From Anaerolineae bacterium (GTDB lineage Bacteria; Chloroflexota; Anaerolineae; Promineifilales; Promineifilaceae), in contig SLGK01000114.1 of assembly GCA_007123775.1 (NCBI GenBank), positions 1 to 64,000 of the forward strand: a DNA stretch of 64,000 nt, given 5' to 3'. The first letter of the stretch is position 1. Each line of letters begins with the position of its first letter. The notes under the pieces were generated by a model. It made no database searches. It was not told the origin of the DNA and saw only the letters and a list, made by a program, of their open reading frames with translations. The translations under genes were made by a program, and so were the position numbers. This document shows, in pieces, positions 1 through 8,616 of the stretch.

Positions 1-199
1 ATAGGTTTGGTTTTCGCCACTGAGTACGCCGAAAATTTTACCTTACAAACGAATTTCTTGTAAGAACCGGGTGAATCTTCACTTGTTCAAGAACCAAGAC
101 TATTGTATCAGAACGTGCGTTCTGTAGCAAGCTGTGTATACAATGGAATGTTTTTCTCACACTTTTGCAGCGGAAAAGGGTACATCTAGCCATATTTAA
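1..199. other. AT-rich leader without a gene
   Basis: No convincing coding region. A short inverted repeat (CTTACAA at 42-48, TTGTAAG at 58-64) is present. The composition changes abruptly near position 205, where coding sequence of a response regulator begins without its receiver start, so this block is probably unrelated DNA joined to the gene. Confidence 0.4.
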
Positions 200-703
200 T
201 GCTATTTTTTGGAATTGGTCACAACCCTGCCCCTGCTGCGCCGACGCGTCCCGGCAGCACGCATCCTGGTTTTGACCATGCACGACGAGGAGAGCTATCT
301 GCGCCAGGCGCTCAAGGCCGGGGCCAGTGGTTACGTCCTGAAAAAGGCGGCCGACGTGGAACTGATCGCCGCTATTCAAGCGGTCATGCGGGGCGAGCTA
401 TACGTCCACTCGTCGCTGACGAAGGCATTGTTGGATGATGGGTTGGCAACGGCCGTGTCTGCCAAAAGTGACACAAATGAATGGGACAGCCTCAGCGAGC
501 GGGAGCAGGAAACGCTGCGGCTGGTGGCCCTGGGTCACACCAGCAAGGAAATAGCCGACCAGATGGGCGTCAGCGCCAAAACGGTGGAAACCTACCGGGC
601 ACGGGGGATGGAGAAGTTGAACTTGCGCAGTCGGGCGGCGCTGGTGCGATTTGCCCTCGCGCAGGGGCTGATTCACTCACTGTCGAAAATGATGAACTCC
701 TGA
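200..703 (+). pseudogene. 5'-truncated NarL/LuxR-family response regulator
   Basis: The reading frame is open from just after a TAA at 197 and could only start at TTG 209. It encodes the second half of a receiver domain (conserved LVLTMHDEE and GASGYVLK motifs) followed by a complete LuxR-type helix-turn-helix (LSEREQETLRLVALGHTSKE to TVETYR). The first 45 to 50 residues of the receiver, with the acidic pair and the phospho-acceptor Asp, are missing, and the upstream DNA is AT-rich and stops the frame. Intact NarL-type regulators are about 210-230 residues; this one is at most about 165. I read it as a gene broken by a rearrangement; a phosphorylation-independent DNA-binding remnant is less likely. 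Confidence 0.75.
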
Positions 704-1507
704 TTAAAACTCGTGCCGGTTGAACCGCCAGATGGCAATGGCGATGAAGACGAGACTCCAAACGGCCGTACTGACCAGCATCGTGATGGCAAGGGGCGGC
801 AAGGGCACGCCCATCAGGGGGAGGATTACCAGTTCGCCCAATATCCAGGGGGTGAACTGTACAATCTCCACCACGGGAATCATGGAGCCACCCACCAGCG
901 AGGCAATGGCGATGCCCAGCAGCGGGGCGCGAGAGTTGAGCAAAACGCCCAGCATGATGGTCAGGGTGATATAAAAGAGGAGGTGCAAGGCCACCATGCC
1001 CTGGGCCATGAGGAAACCGTTCAGGCTAAAGGCGGCCGGATCGAACCCCCGCAAAATGAACAGGCCAAAAATGCCGGGCACGAGCAGCATGGTGACGGCC
1101 ATGCCCAGTAGATTGGGCAGCAGTTTGGCCAGCACGTAGGCCGGCCGGGAGACCGGTTTGGAAAGGACCCATTCGGCCGTGCCGTTGTTCTTCTCCTCAA
1201 TGATACTGTCTTGCAGCAGCACAATCGCCCCCAGGCTCAGGGCCAGAATGCCCAGGCCGAAAAATATCTGCCGGCCCAATTCGAGTACGTCGTCGTGGCT
1301 CATGGCCAGGCCGTCGGTGGCGGCGATGGGCGGCAGCAGGTAGAGGCCGCCCAGGAGCAGACCGTTAAGCAGCAGCGTCCACAGCACCGTCTGTACCAGC
1401 CAGCGACGGCTGGCCCACCAAAGACGATTTTCGCGTCGCAGCAGCGGGCCTAAACCGCGCCACCATTGGTTGCCGGCGCGTACCTTTAATGTCGTATCAG
1501 CGGCCAT
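704..1507 (-). CDS. ABC-2 type transporter permease
   Basis: A membrane protein of 267 residues with about six hydrophobic segments, starting with a Trp/Arg-rich cytoplasmic stretch. The region after the second segment (DSIIEEKNNGTAEWVLSKP, then R-x-x-Y-V-L-A-K) is typical of ABC-2 exporter permeases of the NosY/CcmB-like kind. The ATG at 1507 is preferred because GGAGACAGCC places a Shine-Dalgarno sequence before it. It overlaps the ATPase gene by 11 bp and is translationally coupled to it. Substrate unknown. Confidence 0.85.
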   Translation of the reverse strand: MAADTTLKVRAGNQWWRGLGPLLRRENRLWWASRRWLVQTVLWTLLLNGLLLGGLYLLPPIAATDGLAMSHDDVLELGRQIFFGLGILALSLGAIVLLQDSIIEEKNNGTAEWVLSKPVSRPAYVLAKLLPNLLGMAVTMLLVPGIFGLFILRGFDPAAFSLNGFLMAQGMVALHLLFYITLTIMLGVLLNSRAPLLGIAIASLVGGSMIPVVEIVQFTPWILGELVILPLMGVPLPPLAITMLVSTAVWSLVFIAIAIWRFNRHEF

Positions 1508-2453
1508 GGCTGTCTCCTTCAACTAACTGCATGAATATCTCTTCCAATTCGTACCGTTTACGGCCGTATTCCAGCACCCGCACATGGTCATCCTGCGCCA
1601 GCAGCCGGAACAGGTGGGCTTCAGCGGCCGCTTCGTCGCTGACCTCAATTTGCCATTGGGTAACGCCGTTTTGGTAAACCAGTTCCACCTGATCTACCCA
1701 GGGCTGGTTGTTCAGGGTGGCGTAAAGCGGCTCCGTGTTGCCTTTGAGCGTGGCCGAGAAGATGGTCTGGCCGCCACCCAGCAGGTGCTCAATTGGTCCC
1801 TGGGTGACTAAACGGCCGTGATTCAAAATGGCCACCGTGTCGCTTACCTGCTGCACGTCGTCGAGGATGTGGGTGGAGTAAAAAATGGTGGCGTATTTCC
1901 GCAGCCGTTCCATTATATTTAGCACGTCGCGCCGGCCCAGCGGATCCAGGGCAGCGGCCGGTTCGTCCAGAATCAGCAGGTCGGGATAGTTGATTTGGGC
2001 CTGGGCAATGCCCAACCGCTGCCGCTCGCCGCCAGAAAAACCCTTGATACGGCGGTCGGCTTTGTCTTGCAGGCCGACCAGGTGCAGCGTTTCCTCAATG
2101 CGTTCCTCGACCAGCTTTTGCGGGCCGGTGTAGAAGAAATCGGCCGTAAAGCGCAGCGTCTGGCGAGGGGTCATTTCCTGGTAGAAGTTGGGCTGCTGGG
2201 GCAGATAACCGACGCGGGCGCGAATGGCCAGATTGTCGTCAACAATATCATGGCCAAAAACGGAACCGCGCCCCGCCGACGGCCGTATCAAACCCAACAG
2301 CAGCCGCATCAGCGTCGTCTTGCCGGCCCCGTTTGGCCCCAAGAAGCCAAAAATGGCGTGGCGGGGGACGTGGAGGCTCAGGTTGTCAACGGCCGTAATG
2401 TTGCCGTATTGTTTGGTCAAGCCTTCTGTTTCAATGACGAAATCAGTTACCAT
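1497..2453 (-). CDS. ABC transporter ATP-binding protein
   Basis: ATPase of 318 residues. Walker A (GPNGAGKTTLMRLL), the LSGGQ-type signature (FSGGERQRLGIAQ) and Walker B (LLILDEPAAALDP) are all present, followed by a ~100-residue C-terminal extension typical of the NatA/CcmA-like group paired with ABC-2 permeases. The ATG at 2453 is chosen because GGAGCATAAC precedes it; an in-frame ATG 10 codons upstream has no clear ribosome site. Middle gene of a three-gene minus-strand operon with a membrane-anchored protein upstream and the permease downstream. Likely moves a lipid, small peptide or drug outward. Confidence 0.9.
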   Translation of the reverse strand: MVTDFVIETEGLTKQYGNITAVDNLSLHVPRHAIFGFLGPNGAGKTTLMRLLLGLIRPSAGRGSVFGHDIVDDNLAIRARVGYLPQQPNFYQEMTPRQTLRFTADFFYTGPQKLVEERIEETLHLVGLQDKADRRIKGFSGGERQRLGIAQAQINYPDLLILDEPAAALDPLGRRDVLNIMERLRKYATIFYSTHILDDVQQVSDTVAILNHGRLVTQGPIEHLLGGGQTIFSATLKGNTEPLYATLNNQPWVDQVELVYQNGVTQWQIEVSDEAAAEAHLFRLLAQDDHVRVLEYGRKRYELEEIFMQLVEGDSHGR

Positions 2454-2485
2454 GTTATGCTCCATTGGTTCACAGTCGTCCAACG

Positions 2486-3085
2486 TTATTGTGCGTAAGC
2501 GGAGACCAGCGCGCTCACAATTTCAGCAGCCATTCTTTCTGCCAGGAGTCGCTGGTAGGCCGGCTTCGAGAGCAAACCACTGCACCTGTCGCTGAGTTCA
2601 AAATCGCCATCGGCCCAGAGAACAGGCGAGCCGTCATCGGTTTCCATGATGACCGGCACAGTGCCGTACCAGGAAATATCGCCGTCAGAGGCGTAGACCA
2701 GGCTGGTAGCCAGCGTGGACTGCCCATAAACAGGTGTCCAGAAAGTCCTGTTGCTTTCGATTGTTACTAACAGGTCCAAATTGTTGTTGCCGGCATTCGT
2801 TTCCACCACCCAGTCACTATTAGTCAATAGACTACTGGTAGCTAACTCGGCCAACAGTGCCCGGCGTAGCTGTTCAACCAAAGCCCCTTCGCCAGCCACG
2901 GCCAGCGTCCTGCTTTGGGCGGTAGGTGCAGGCGCAGGTATGTCGTCACCCAGGCGATACGTTGCCAGACGATGTTCGCTGGTTGTTTGGCTGCGGGTGA
3001 TACTAAAATCTGCGAAGTTAAAGATACTGCCCAGAGCCAGCAGGCCGACGATTAGAATAATGATAGTTCTCGTTCTGTTTTGCAT
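2486..3085 (-). CDS. membrane-anchored hypothetical protein
   Basis: A protein of 199 residues that I do not recognise. An N-terminal hydrophobic segment (residues about 6-26) looks like an uncleaved anchor or signal peptide, followed by an extracytoplasmic part of about 170 residues with no obvious catalytic motif. GGGAGGT lies 6 nt before the ATG at 3085, so this start is preferred to the longer frame beginning at 3112. It lies 32 bp upstream of the ABC ATPase and is probably its first operon partner; an accessory or substrate-contact role is inference from position only. Confidence 0.7.
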   Translation of the reverse strand: MQNRTRTIIILIVGLLALGSIFNFADFSITRSQTTSEHRLATYRLGDDIPAPAPTAQSRTLAVAGEGALVEQLRRALLAELATSSLLTNSDWVVETNAGNNNLDLLVTIESNRTFWTPVYGQSTLATSLVYASDGDISWYGTVPVIMETDDGSPVLWADGDFELSDRCSGLLSKPAYQRLLAERMAAEIVSALVSAYAQ

Positions 3086-3338
3086 CTGATTACCTCCCAA
3101 TATTGAATTCATCTACAATGGGCTCAGTAGACACCTAAGAACCCTACGATCACTATCTACTCTAAAACAAAAAAGGGCTGTCCGCATCGGGCAACCGTCG
3201 AGTTTTTATCCTGGTCGGGTGGTGGGGATTGGCCCTGGTCGGTTGACCAGGTCAAAATCTGGCCGAATGGGTAATCTCAGGCGGTACGCAAACTGCTAAA
3301 CTATCGCTACCATTATCATTCAAAATCTGGAGAACCAC

Positions 3339-4250
3339 ATGAGCGTCACCTTTCGCCATTATCAACACGACACAGACTATCAGCGCATCAGCGACTTTCT
3401 GATTGCCAATCACCAGACCGGCAACCTCGATGGCAACTGGCTCGAGCCGGCCTGGGAATACATGCACTTTCACCCGGCCTTGCAGCCCGAACACCTGGCA
3501 AAAAACGGGATTTGGGAAGAAGATGGCCAGATTGTGGCCGCTGTCCATTACGAATGGACCCTCGGCGAGGCCTATTTCCAGTTTCATCCCGCTTACCGCC
3601 ACCTGCGTGCCAAGATGCTGGCTTACGCCGAGGCACATCTGCGCGGCTTTTCCCCACAGAATAACAGGCCCTACCTGTGCGCCTTCGTCAACGACAACGA
3701 CCTTCCTTTTCTGGAACTGGTGCAGGCACGCGGTTACAGAAAAGATGCCAACGCCACCCGCCCGCTCTATCGCTTCGACATCCCCGATCCCTTTCCGGCC
3801 ATTCCACTGGCGGACGGCTTTCGCCTGACCAGCCTGGCCGAGGCGTGCGACTGGGCCAAAGTCCATCAGGTCATGTGGCGCGGGTTTGGTCACGGCGACG
3901 ATGTGCCCATGACGGAAGACGAGTTTGACGACCGGCGCAAGATGTTCGACACGCCCAAAGCCCGCCGCGATCTAAAAATCGCAGTCGTTGCCCCCAATGG
4001 AGAGTTCGCCGCCTTCTGCGGCATGTTCTGCGACGAGGCGAGCCAATTCGCCTACGTCGAACCGGTCGCTACCGACCCGCGCTATCGCCGCCTGGGACTG
4101 GGGCGCGCCGCGGTGCTGGAAGGCATCCGTCGCTGCGGGCTGCTGGGTGCAACCATCGCCTACGTCGGTTCTGATCAGCCCTTTTATCAATCGTTTGGCT
4201 TTTACAAAGTCTTCAACAGCGAATGCTGGCGGCGCCGTTTTGACGATTGA
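3339..4250 (+). CDS. GNAT-family N-acetyltransferase (two-domain)
   Basis: Protein of 303 residues, long enough for two tandem GNAT folds. The C-terminal half carries the acetyl-CoA binding motif A (VEPVATDPRYRRLGLGRA) and the closing segment (FYQSFGFYKV) usual in these enzymes. The N-terminal half is a diverged repeat. It would transfer an acetyl group from acetyl-CoA to an amine of unknown identity. It is one of few plus-strand genes in this part of the window and has no operon partner. Confidence 0.85.
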   Translation: MSVTFRHYQHDTDYQRISDFLIANHQTGNLDGNWLEPAWEYMHFHPALQPEHLAKNGIWEEDGQIVAAVHYEWTLGEAYFQFHPAYRHLRAKMLAYAEAHLRGFSPQNNRPYLCAFVNDNDLPFLELVQARGYRKDANATRPLYRFDIPDPFPAIPLADGFRLTSLAEACDWAKVHQVMWRGFGHGDDVPMTEDEFDDRRKMFDTPKARRDLKIAVVAPNGEFAAFCGMFCDEASQFAYVEPVATDPRYRRLGLGRAAVLEGIRRCGLLGATIAYVGSDQPFYQSFGFYKVFNSECWRRRFDD

Positions 4251-4319
4251 CTGGCTGTTGGTGACAGGCGAGGCGGGATTGGTTTGCTATCAAGAACCAA
4301 ACGAGTCACAAAGCGGTAA

Positions 4320-5132
4320 TTAGCCAGCAGAGTTTAAACTCCCCATCAACTCTTGCCAAAGCGTTTTTGCCCGGTCATCATTCATCACAGCCACCCCTGG
4401 CGACCACAAACCGCCGTGGGGCGCAGTGGCCAGTTCTGCCGCCTGGCGATACAGCCTGAGCTTCTCAGTTATCGTTGACGCTGCCAGAAAGCGCTGAAAG
4501 GTCGCCAAAAATATCTCGTCGTGCGCCAGTAGGTAACTGACGGCCGCCTTATCCCCGGCCCAGGGCTGCTTACGAATGGCGAAATAACCAAACCAGATAT
4601 CGGTGTGACCATAGACGCCCATCCGAATCAGCGCCGCGTGCCGGTACAGATCGTCCTCTGATTTCGCCAATCGCTCGGCAACGGCCAGGTTGTAGTTAAT
4701 GGCAAACCAGGCATCGTAGCCAGCCTTATCATCAATGGCCTCTATCCATTCACCCTGCTTGAGCTTCTGTTGCAGGCGACCCAAATCGCCTTGCCGATCA
4801 AACCGGATAGCGCCCGCAGACAGCCAGCGAATGACGGGGGCCAATTCGTGATTTTGGGAGACCGGGGCTGCCAGCGCCGCTACCGCCTGCACGGCCGTTG
4901 CCGCCACAAAAATGAGATCGGTGGGGCGATTGTCAATGGTTGTAACCCCGACAAACCAGGGTCGAGGCGCGGTATTTAACAGAATGACCAGGTCATAGTC
5001 GCTGGCCGCGTTTATCGTCCCCGCGGCCAGCGAGCCAATCACAAGCACGCCGGTTACGCTCTGGTTGAGGGACAGGCGCTCCAATACTGCCGCCAGCGAC
5101 TCTTTTTTTGTTGGCGTTGGTGGTGGGGTCAT
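4320..5132 (-). CDS. nucleotidyltransferase-domain protein
   Basis: Protein of 270 residues with the polymerase-beta-like signature near residue 32: a GS followed after about ten residues by D-Y-D (GSLAAGTINAASDYDLVILL). The rest is mostly helical, as in kanamycin-nucleotidyltransferase and related stand-alone enzymes that add AMP or UMP to an antibiotic, protein or tRNA. The substrate cannot be read from the sequence. Monocistronic by spacing. Confidence 0.75.
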   Translation of the reverse strand: MTPPPTPTKKESLAAVLERLSLNQSVTGVLVIGSLAAGTINAASDYDLVILLNTAPRPWFVGVTTIDNRPTDLIFVAATAVQAVAALAAPVSQNHELAPVIRWLSAGAIRFDRQGDLGRLQQKLKQGEWIEAIDDKAGYDAWFAINYNLAVAERLAKSEDDLYRHAALIRMGVYGHTDIWFGYFAIRKQPWAGDKAAVSYLLAHDEIFLATFQRFLAASTITEKLRLYRQAAELATAPHGGLWSPGVAVMNDDRAKTLWQELMGSLNSAG

Positions 5133-5190
5133 AATCTATCTCGAAGGCATCTCTAACAAGGCCACTGCTATGGGCGTCCACAGCCCCGCC

Positions 5191-5236
5191 GGTTGAGCCT
5201 GTCGAAGCCCGGTTTCCTTCGAAAAGCTCAGCTCAG
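5191..5236. repeat. REP-like imperfect inverted repeat
   Basis: The arms GTTGAGCCTGTCGAAG and CTTCGAAAAGCTCAGC are near inverse copies, separated by about 10 bp. The core CGAAG/GCTCA resembles extragenic palindromes found in many environmental genomes (from memory). It lies between a nucleotidyltransferase gene and a DUF6157-like gene and has no transposase. Confidence 0.55.
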
Positions 5237-5303
5237 CGAATGGGGGAAATGATTGTACTACCACTGAGGATAACGGGCAGGCGAAGGATGGGCCGAGCAG
5301 CGC

Positions 5304-5714
5304 TCAAGCTCTTTTGGAACGCATTGCCTTCTTCTTGACAACCGACTCATCTGCCACCAATTGCCTGTATGCCTCTGATTCAACGCCATAAAGGGCAATT
5401 TTGCCTTCGCCATTGCTATGAACGCCCCATCCGTACCGTTTGGTCAAAGGCGAAGCGCGAAAGCAGGGTTGCCCTTTGGTGAAAAACAGCGCCCTTTGTT
5501 CGGCCAACTCATCCTGGGGAATTTGCTTTCTGGCGGCAAAGACGGCGAACAACACGTCGTCGGAACTGAATTCGTAGGGACGGCCGTGCAGCATCTCAAA
5601 CTGCAAGTTGGCTGCGGACTTCTGGCTACCCCTGACGGGCGGGATTTGGCCGGCCGTCGCCGGGCAATCCGGGGCGACTTCGATCAGGGTGTTGAAATAG
5701 TTTGTGGATGGCAT
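5304..5714 (-). CDS. DUF6157-like protein
   Basis: Protein of 136 residues. The opening STNYFNTLIEVAPDCP, the central RPYEFSSDDVLFAVFAAR and the R-x-S-P-L-T-K-R-YGWG-x-H stretch match a conserved family of unknown function that I believe is DUF6157. The ATG at 5714 follows AAGGAG at a good distance; the nine-codon extension upstream has no ribosome site. Cytosolic, no known activity. Isolated gene. Confidence 0.7.
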   Translation of the reverse strand: MPSTNYFNTLIEVAPDCPATAGQIPPVRGSQKSAANLQFEMLHGRPYEFSSDDVLFAVFAARKQIPQDELAEQRALFFTKGQPCFRASPLTKRYGWGVHSNGEGKIALYGVESEAYRQLVADESVVKKKAMRSKRA

Positions 5715-5824
5715 TGGTTTGCTCCTTGCAGGTAGCCACAATTTACACCAATTTGACTAATTCGTGTTCATTCGTGAAATTCGCGGCGTTCATTTGCCGG
5801 TGTGTGTGCCGTGTGCGTGATTCC

Positions 5825-6577
5825 TCACGGCAACGCATGTTTTGGGAACGGCCGGGCAAAGGTCACAACCGTTTCATAATCAATCTGAATCAACCCGTTC
5901 ACGGCAAAGGCAGCGAAAACTTCCCGATTGAGCGCCGCAAATGGGGCAAAGGCCGGCTCATCCGGCTCTGGCGCCTCAATCCCGGCGCGGGCTGCGCCCC
6001 AGAAGGCGGGCCAATCTTCGCTGCGCGCCTGGCGGTAACGCAGGGTTTGAAGCTGGTCGTGACCAAACAACGCTGACAGCGGCGTTTTGTGCCACCTTTT
6101 CTCAATCTTACCGGCCACGTCGTTCAAGGCAGCCAGCCCGGAAAACAGCATATCGGCGAACGCTTTGTTCACGAAGGAGTAGGCAAACAGGGCAATCCAT
6201 CCCTGCGGCTTGAGAATGCGCCGCAGTTCGGCGCACGCTTGCGGCTGGAAGCGGTGAAAGGCATTGCCGATGACGATGAGGTCAACGGCATTGTCGGCCA
6301 GGGGTATCGCCTCGGCCAATCCGGCCCGGATGTCAATGGTAGGGAAGTTGGACAAAACGGCCGTTGCCACTTGCCGCATGGCCGGCTCCGGCTCGATGAG
6401 ATAGACGGTTTCGCTCTTCTCGGCAAACAGCCTGGCCAGTTGTCCTGTGCCCGCGCCGACATCGGCCACCACCGGCGCGTCGCCAATGTGCTGCAATAGC
6501 TCATTAACCGCCTCACCGGCATAGGGCAGCCGGTATTTCTCGTACAGCCAGGCTTTATCCACGCTGATGGAAATCAT
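5825..6577 (-). CDS. class I SAM-dependent methyltransferase
   Basis: About 250 residues. The SAM-binding glycine motif I (VADVGAGTGQLA) is near residue 40, with an acidic residue ending the second strand (YLIEPE) and a post-motif (NAFHRF) as in UbiE/Methyltransf_11 enzymes. Substrate unknown. The start could be ATG 6577 or a TTG two codons upstream. The next gene (HIT protein) ends 19 bp upstream on the same strand. Confidence 0.85.
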   Translation of the reverse strand: MISISVDKAWLYEKYRLPYAGEAVNELLQHIGDAPVVADVGAGTGQLARLFAEKSETVYLIEPEPAMRQVATAVLSNFPTIDIRAGLAEAIPLADNAVDLIVIGNAFHRFQPQACAELRRILKPQGWIALFAYSFVNKAFADMLFSGLAALNDVAGKIEKRWHKTPLSALFGHDQLQTLRYRQARSEDWPAFWGAARAGIEAPEPDEPAFAPFAALNREVFAAFAVNGLIQIDYETVVTFARPFPKHALP

Positions 6578-6595
6578 GGTCAATCCGCCCCTAGC

Positions 6596-7045
6596 TTAGC
6601 GGACAAAATCGCGCACTCTCGCGGCGATCTCGTTCATGGTCATCTCGCTTACTCTTTCTTCCTCTGGGACGCCAAGATAGCTAAAGACGCCTGGGCCGCG
6701 TTTTTCCGCGGGCAGATCGGTAGTCATAGGAATTACGTGAAAATGGACATGCGGATGCTCTGGATGCTCCGCAAATTGAACCACGTAGGTCTTTTGGCAG
6801 CCGACAACCTTTTGCAGCGCCTGCGACACAACCGGTAATAGCCTGCCTAGTTCCGCCGCTTCATCCGGGGTCAATTCAGCGATGGTCGCTATATGTCTGC
6901 GTGCCACCAGGACCAGCCAGCCGCGTAAAACTGTATTGTAGCTGTGAACCAGGTCCCAATAAGGCGTTCGGTAGATGTTGTCCCACAACGGCGCCTCTCT
7001 TGAATCGCGCAAGGCTAACATCTGGCAAGTTTTGCAGTTACCCAT
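6596..7045 (-). CDS. HIT-family hydrolase
   Basis: Protein of 149 residues with the histidine-triad motif HPHVHFHVIP near residue 100; the central His acts as nucleophile on nucleoside phosphoramidates or dinucleoside polyphosphates in this superfamily. An N-terminal C-x-x-C (NCKTC) resembles the metal-binding start of some HIT proteins. AAGGAGG precedes the ATG at 7045, so the 32-residue upstream extension is not used. Confidence 0.88.
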   Translation of the reverse strand: MGNCKTCQMLALRDSREAPLWDNIYRTPYWDLVHSYNTVLRGWLVLVARRHIATIAELTPDEAAELGRLLPVVSQALQKVVGCQKTYVVQFAEHPEHPHVHFHVIPMTTDLPAEKRGPGVFSYLGVPEEERVSEMTMNEIAARVRDFVR

Positions 7046-7141
7046 AATTGAATGCCTCCTTACCGGCCCCGGTTGATCCAGCCTTGCTATCGCCCCTGGC
7101 GGCGCTACGCTACCACACCTTTCGGCAAGACAACTTAACAC

Positions 7142-7942
7142 CTACAGCAGAGCCAACAACTGCTGTTTGGAAAAGCCCGGTTGCCGGTCCAGGTCAATAA
7201 TAAATGAACCAACGTCTTCCATTACGAGCGACCAGTTCAAAGGCAATAGTTGCTCCCGCACAATCATTCGCCAATTGGCCGGCGTCAGAACGTCATCGTC
7301 CCAACCTCCCTGCAGCAAACAGTGATTCAGGTATTCCAGGTTAGGCTCAGGCCAATCAGGTTGATGCAAATACCACCACAAATCATAAATGTCGCGCCCT
7401 TTAAGATAATTGCGCTGCAAGAGAGCGCTTAGTTTTCCGGCCAGAAGCGTGGCCGGATCATGGTGTTGTAAATTTAAGGGCACATGCTTGTGCAATGGCG
7501 TCGTCATTAACCCGGCATTTGCTGGTGGATTGGTATCTACTTCGACTTTGATCGCCAGGACTTCATCCACATGCCCGGACAAGCCAAGTTCGTAAAGCAG
7601 GCCACGAAAACGCACAAAGGCTTTATGAACCACCTGTTTCTCGTTTAGCTTAACATCAACCGCATAGGCTTCGGCAGCGAAATCACGCGCGATTTGCTGC
7701 AAATAGGCGCGAAAACCATAGGCTTCCGGATGCAATTCAAGGGCAAAATCAAGGTCTTCGGAGTAACGGGGAATGTCGTAAAGAAACCGCAGACTTGTGT
7801 CGCCATGAAAGGCCAGCGTTTGCAGCGCGCCGGCGCGCTGCAAGCTTTGTAGCGCGCGTGCCTGCAGGTATTCACGCACGGTGTGGATCGCCAGAAGCCT
7901 GGTTGGCGCAGAGGCAATCAGTGTGCGCAGATAGGCTTTCAT
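7142..7942 (-). CDS. abiEii: AbiEii-type nucleotidyltransferase toxin
   Basis: Protein of 266 residues of the AbiEii/AbiGii nucleotidyltransferase family. Motifs include FHGDTSLRFLYDIPRYSEDLDFAL (GxS then DxD-type metal ligands) near residues 45-67 and the K-x-x-AL-x-x-R-x-x-x-KGRD-x-YDLWW region near 190-210. AbiE toxins block phage spread by modifying nucleic acid, tRNA in characterised relatives. The gene overlaps its antitoxin partner by 4 bp (ATGA), as usual for the bicistronic type IV module. Catalytic residues look intact. Confidence 0.9.
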   Translation of the reverse strand: MKAYLRTLIASAPTRLLAIHTVREYLQARALQSLQRAGALQTLAFHGDTSLRFLYDIPRYSEDLDFALELHPEAYGFRAYLQQIARDFAAEAYAVDVKLNEKQVVHKAFVRFRGLLYELGLSGHVDEVLAIKVEVDTNPPANAGLMTTPLHKHVPLNLQHHDPATLLAGKLSALLQRNYLKGRDIYDLWWYLHQPDWPEPNLEYLNHCLLQGGWDDDVLTPANWRMIVREQLLPLNWSLVMEDVGSFIIDLDRQPGFSKQQLLALL

Positions 7943-8616
7943 AACGGTTCGTATTCTTCTGCTTCGCGTCGGGCAATCGCCTCAATCACGCCGGCAGCGC
8001 GTTTAAGTTTGGGCTTACTAGAACGTTCCGCCAGGCGATGAAGTCGCCCAATATCAAGCAGTTCAAGATTTTGCAGCCGCAAGGATTCGATGTATTCTTT
8101 TGAGTCTCCCTGGGGGCGGAAATGGATGAGATCGAGCAGCGCTTTTTCTGGCATGGCTACATAGGCATATTCTTTATCAACCAGAAGACGGTACTCGATG
8201 CCATAGAATAAGGATGGATGAATATGACGGTAAGTAAAACGACCGAATTTGTTTTCGTACTTCCCTGGCCGCTGGGTGGTGACGCTGGTGACAACGGCCA
8301 CGTGTTCCGGGATGAGATGGTAGTAAGCCAACGCCATTTGTAGACTCACGTAAGAACCGGGCACGAGGCAGTTGGCCACGACAAAGGGGTGGGGGTTGTG
8401 GTGCGGCAGCGTATAGATGCCGCGCCGTAACTGGACAATCTTCCTGGCTCTCGTCCAATCGCTCAATTGCCGTTGGACTTGATGTGGCGTCACGTCGCCC
8501 GTCAGGAGTAACGACGTTTCAAATAGCGGTTGATCTTGGATGATCCTTTGGAACTGTTGCCAGCGCATGTGTAGATTATGACAGAAATCGTTAGTTAATG
8601 CAACGATTTTGGTCAA
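7939..8616 (-). CDS. abiEi: AbiEi-type antitoxin (transcriptional regulator)
   Basis: About 225 residues if it starts at TTG 8616, which overlaps the stop of the preceding methyltransferase gene, or about 209 from ATG 8568; neither has a strong ribosome site. An N-terminal winged helix-turn-helix (QVQRQLSDWTRARKIVQLRRGIYTL) is followed by the region typical of AbiEi (LVPGSYVSLQMALAYYHLIPE; PEKALLDLIHF). In this family the protein represses the operon and neutralises AbiEii. Direct upstream partner of the toxin gene. Confidence 0.88.
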   Translation of the reverse strand: MTKIVALTNDFCHNLHMRWQQFQRIIQDQPLFETSLLLTGDVTPHQVQRQLSDWTRARKIVQLRRGIYTLPHHNPHPFVVANCLVPGSYVSLQMALAYYHLIPEHVAVVTSVTTQRPGKYENKFGRFTYRHIHPSLFYGIEYRLLVDKEYAYVAMPEKALLDLIHFRPQGDSKEYIESLRLQNLELLDIGRLHRLAERSSKPKLKRAAGVIEAIARREAEEYEPL

